From Ensifer sp. IC3342 (lineage in GTDB: Bacteria; Pseudomonadota; Alphaproteobacteria; Rhizobiales; Rhizobiaceae), in the NCBI RefSeq assembly GCF_020193655.1, contig NZ_JADYVE010000001.1, positions 1,302,001-1,366,000 of the forward strand: a stretch of DNA of 64,000 nucleotides, given 5' to 3'. Below are positions 63,463 to 64,000 of this stretch, piece by piece. Every line of letters begins with the position of its first letter. The stretch's first letter is position 1. Under the pieces are notes generated by a model that had not been told where the DNA came from, searched no databases, and saw only the letters and a list, made by a program, of their open reading frames with translations. The translations under genes and the position numbers were made by a program.

Positions 63463-64000
63463 CTAATCCCGCCCCGGCAGCACCCGGTCCGGCGGACGGT
63501 GGCCGTCGAAGAAGGTGCGGATATTGATCACCACCTTTTCACCCATGTCGATACGGCCTTCGAGGGTCGCGGAGCTCATATGCGGCAAGAGCACCACCTT
63601 GCCTTCGCCGGCGAGTTTGACGAGCTTCGGACTGACCGCCGGCTCGTTCTCGAAAACGTCGAGCCCGGCGCCGGCGATTTTGCCTTCCCTCAGGCACTTG
63701 ATCAGTGCTGTCTCGTCAATGACATCGCCGCGTGCAGTGTTGACGATGTAGCTATCCGGGCGCATCAGCGCCAGCCGTCGGGCCGAGATCAGGTGGTACG
63801 TCGCGGGCGTCGAGGGGCAGTTCACCGAGACGATGTCGACACGGGCAAGCATCTGGTCGAGGCTGTCCCAATAGGTCGCCTCGAGCATTTCCTCGGTCTC
63901 GGGCTTGACCCGGTGGCGGTTGTGATAGTGGATCGAAAGTCCGAAGGCCTTGGCGCGGCGGGCGACGGCGGTGCCGATCCGGCCCATGCCGACGATACCG
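63463..64000 (-). CDS. D-2-hydroxyacid dehydrogenase, C-terminal part (cut by window edge)
   Basis: 179 residues visible; the frame continues past the right edge. NAD-binding GIVGMGRIGTAVARRAKAFG at the visible start, active-site Arg in NTARGDVIDE, Glu in GAGLDVFENEP, and the catalytic His in LLPHMSSATLEGR. These features fit glyoxylate/hydroxypyruvate reductase or glycerate dehydrogenase. The N-terminal substrate domain is outside the window, so the specificity is open. Confidence 0.92.
   Translation of the reverse strand, partial: GIVGMGRIGTAVARRAKAFGLSIHYHNRHRVKPETEEMLEATYWDSLDQMLARVDIVSVNCPSTPATYHLISARRLALMRPDSYIVNTARGDVIDETALIKCLREGKIAGAGLDVFENEPAVSPKLVKLAGEGKVVLLPHMSSATLEGRIDMGEKVVINIRTFFDGHRPPDRVLPGRD

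Overview
This window reads as chromosomal DNA of a Sinorhizobium/Ensifer-type alphaproteobacterium (order Rhizobiales). The DNA is visibly GC-rich. The gene order joins dnaX-ybaB-recR, kdsB-pheA-cycM, a SmeAB-type efflux pump next to polA, polA-marR, dnaK-dnaJ and a Pit/DUF47 phosphate transporter pair. The intergenic spaces carry the short palindromic mosaic repeats and two small-RNA families (alpha-r7 and alpha-r14) known from this group. No prophage, insertion sequence, CRISPR array or plasmid-type gene was seen, so this is mostly a stable core chromosome with small accessory insertions.

Layout. 1-1905: 3' part of a secreted beta-helix/RTX protein. 2311-7538: a leftward block of lytic transglycosylase, recR, a LysE-type exporter, ybaB and dnaX, followed by the 4.5S SRP RNA. 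7643-10397: rightward HIT protein, nudC, and a WYL regulator with a VOC protein separated by a clear operator. 10526-15993: a DUF1127 micro-protein, pheA, kdsB, membrane cytochrome c (cycM), an AEC transporter, a BON protein, an SRPBCC/ArsR overlapping pair and a DUF2905 protein. 16099-19143: a small decay zone with a scrambled arginine/ornithine antiporter pseudogene, a YciI/TetR pair with a long operator palindrome, tRNA-Ser(GGA) and a frameshifted msrA. 19431-23915: a BMP-family binding protein, slyX, a CysZ-like protein and a chemoreceptor.

24510-38309 is the most coherent metabolic region. A tightly coupled amidase/ROK kinase/CutC trio precedes two divergent operons: nagA, SIS isomerase, GntR regulator and BadF-type kinase on the minus strand, and murQ, a sugar-type ABC binding protein, two permeases, a Gfo/Idh oxidoreductase and an ATPase on the plus strand. 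Together they could import an amino sugar of the GlcNAc/MurNAc class, phosphorylate it, remove the lactyl ether, deacetylate and deaminate/isomerise it to fructose-6-phosphate, without a PTS. Both divergent promoters carry the same 19-nt element in mirror orientation.

38568-43878 holds the RND efflux pair and its TetR/AcrR-type regulator, with an operator in front that closely resembles the E. coli AcrR site. polA follows and shows replaced proofreading carboxylates. An alpha-r7-type sRNA lies between polA and a MarR gene. An M20 peptidase, a YbhN-like membrane protein, a small secreted protein and a DMT exporter come next. An alpha-r14 (CCUCCUCCC-loop) sRNA, a class A penicillin-binding protein and dnaK/dnaJ follow. 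The window ends with the Pit/DUF47 operon behind a reverse-oriented Pho box, recF, a MoeB/ThiF protein, a GNAT gene broken by a 4-base duplication, and the C-terminal half of a D-2-hydroxyacid dehydrogenase.

Protein-family calls rest on motif recognition by eye, with no database search. Starts were moved inward from the longest reading frame where a Shine-Dalgarno sequence, signal peptide or gene overlap supported it.
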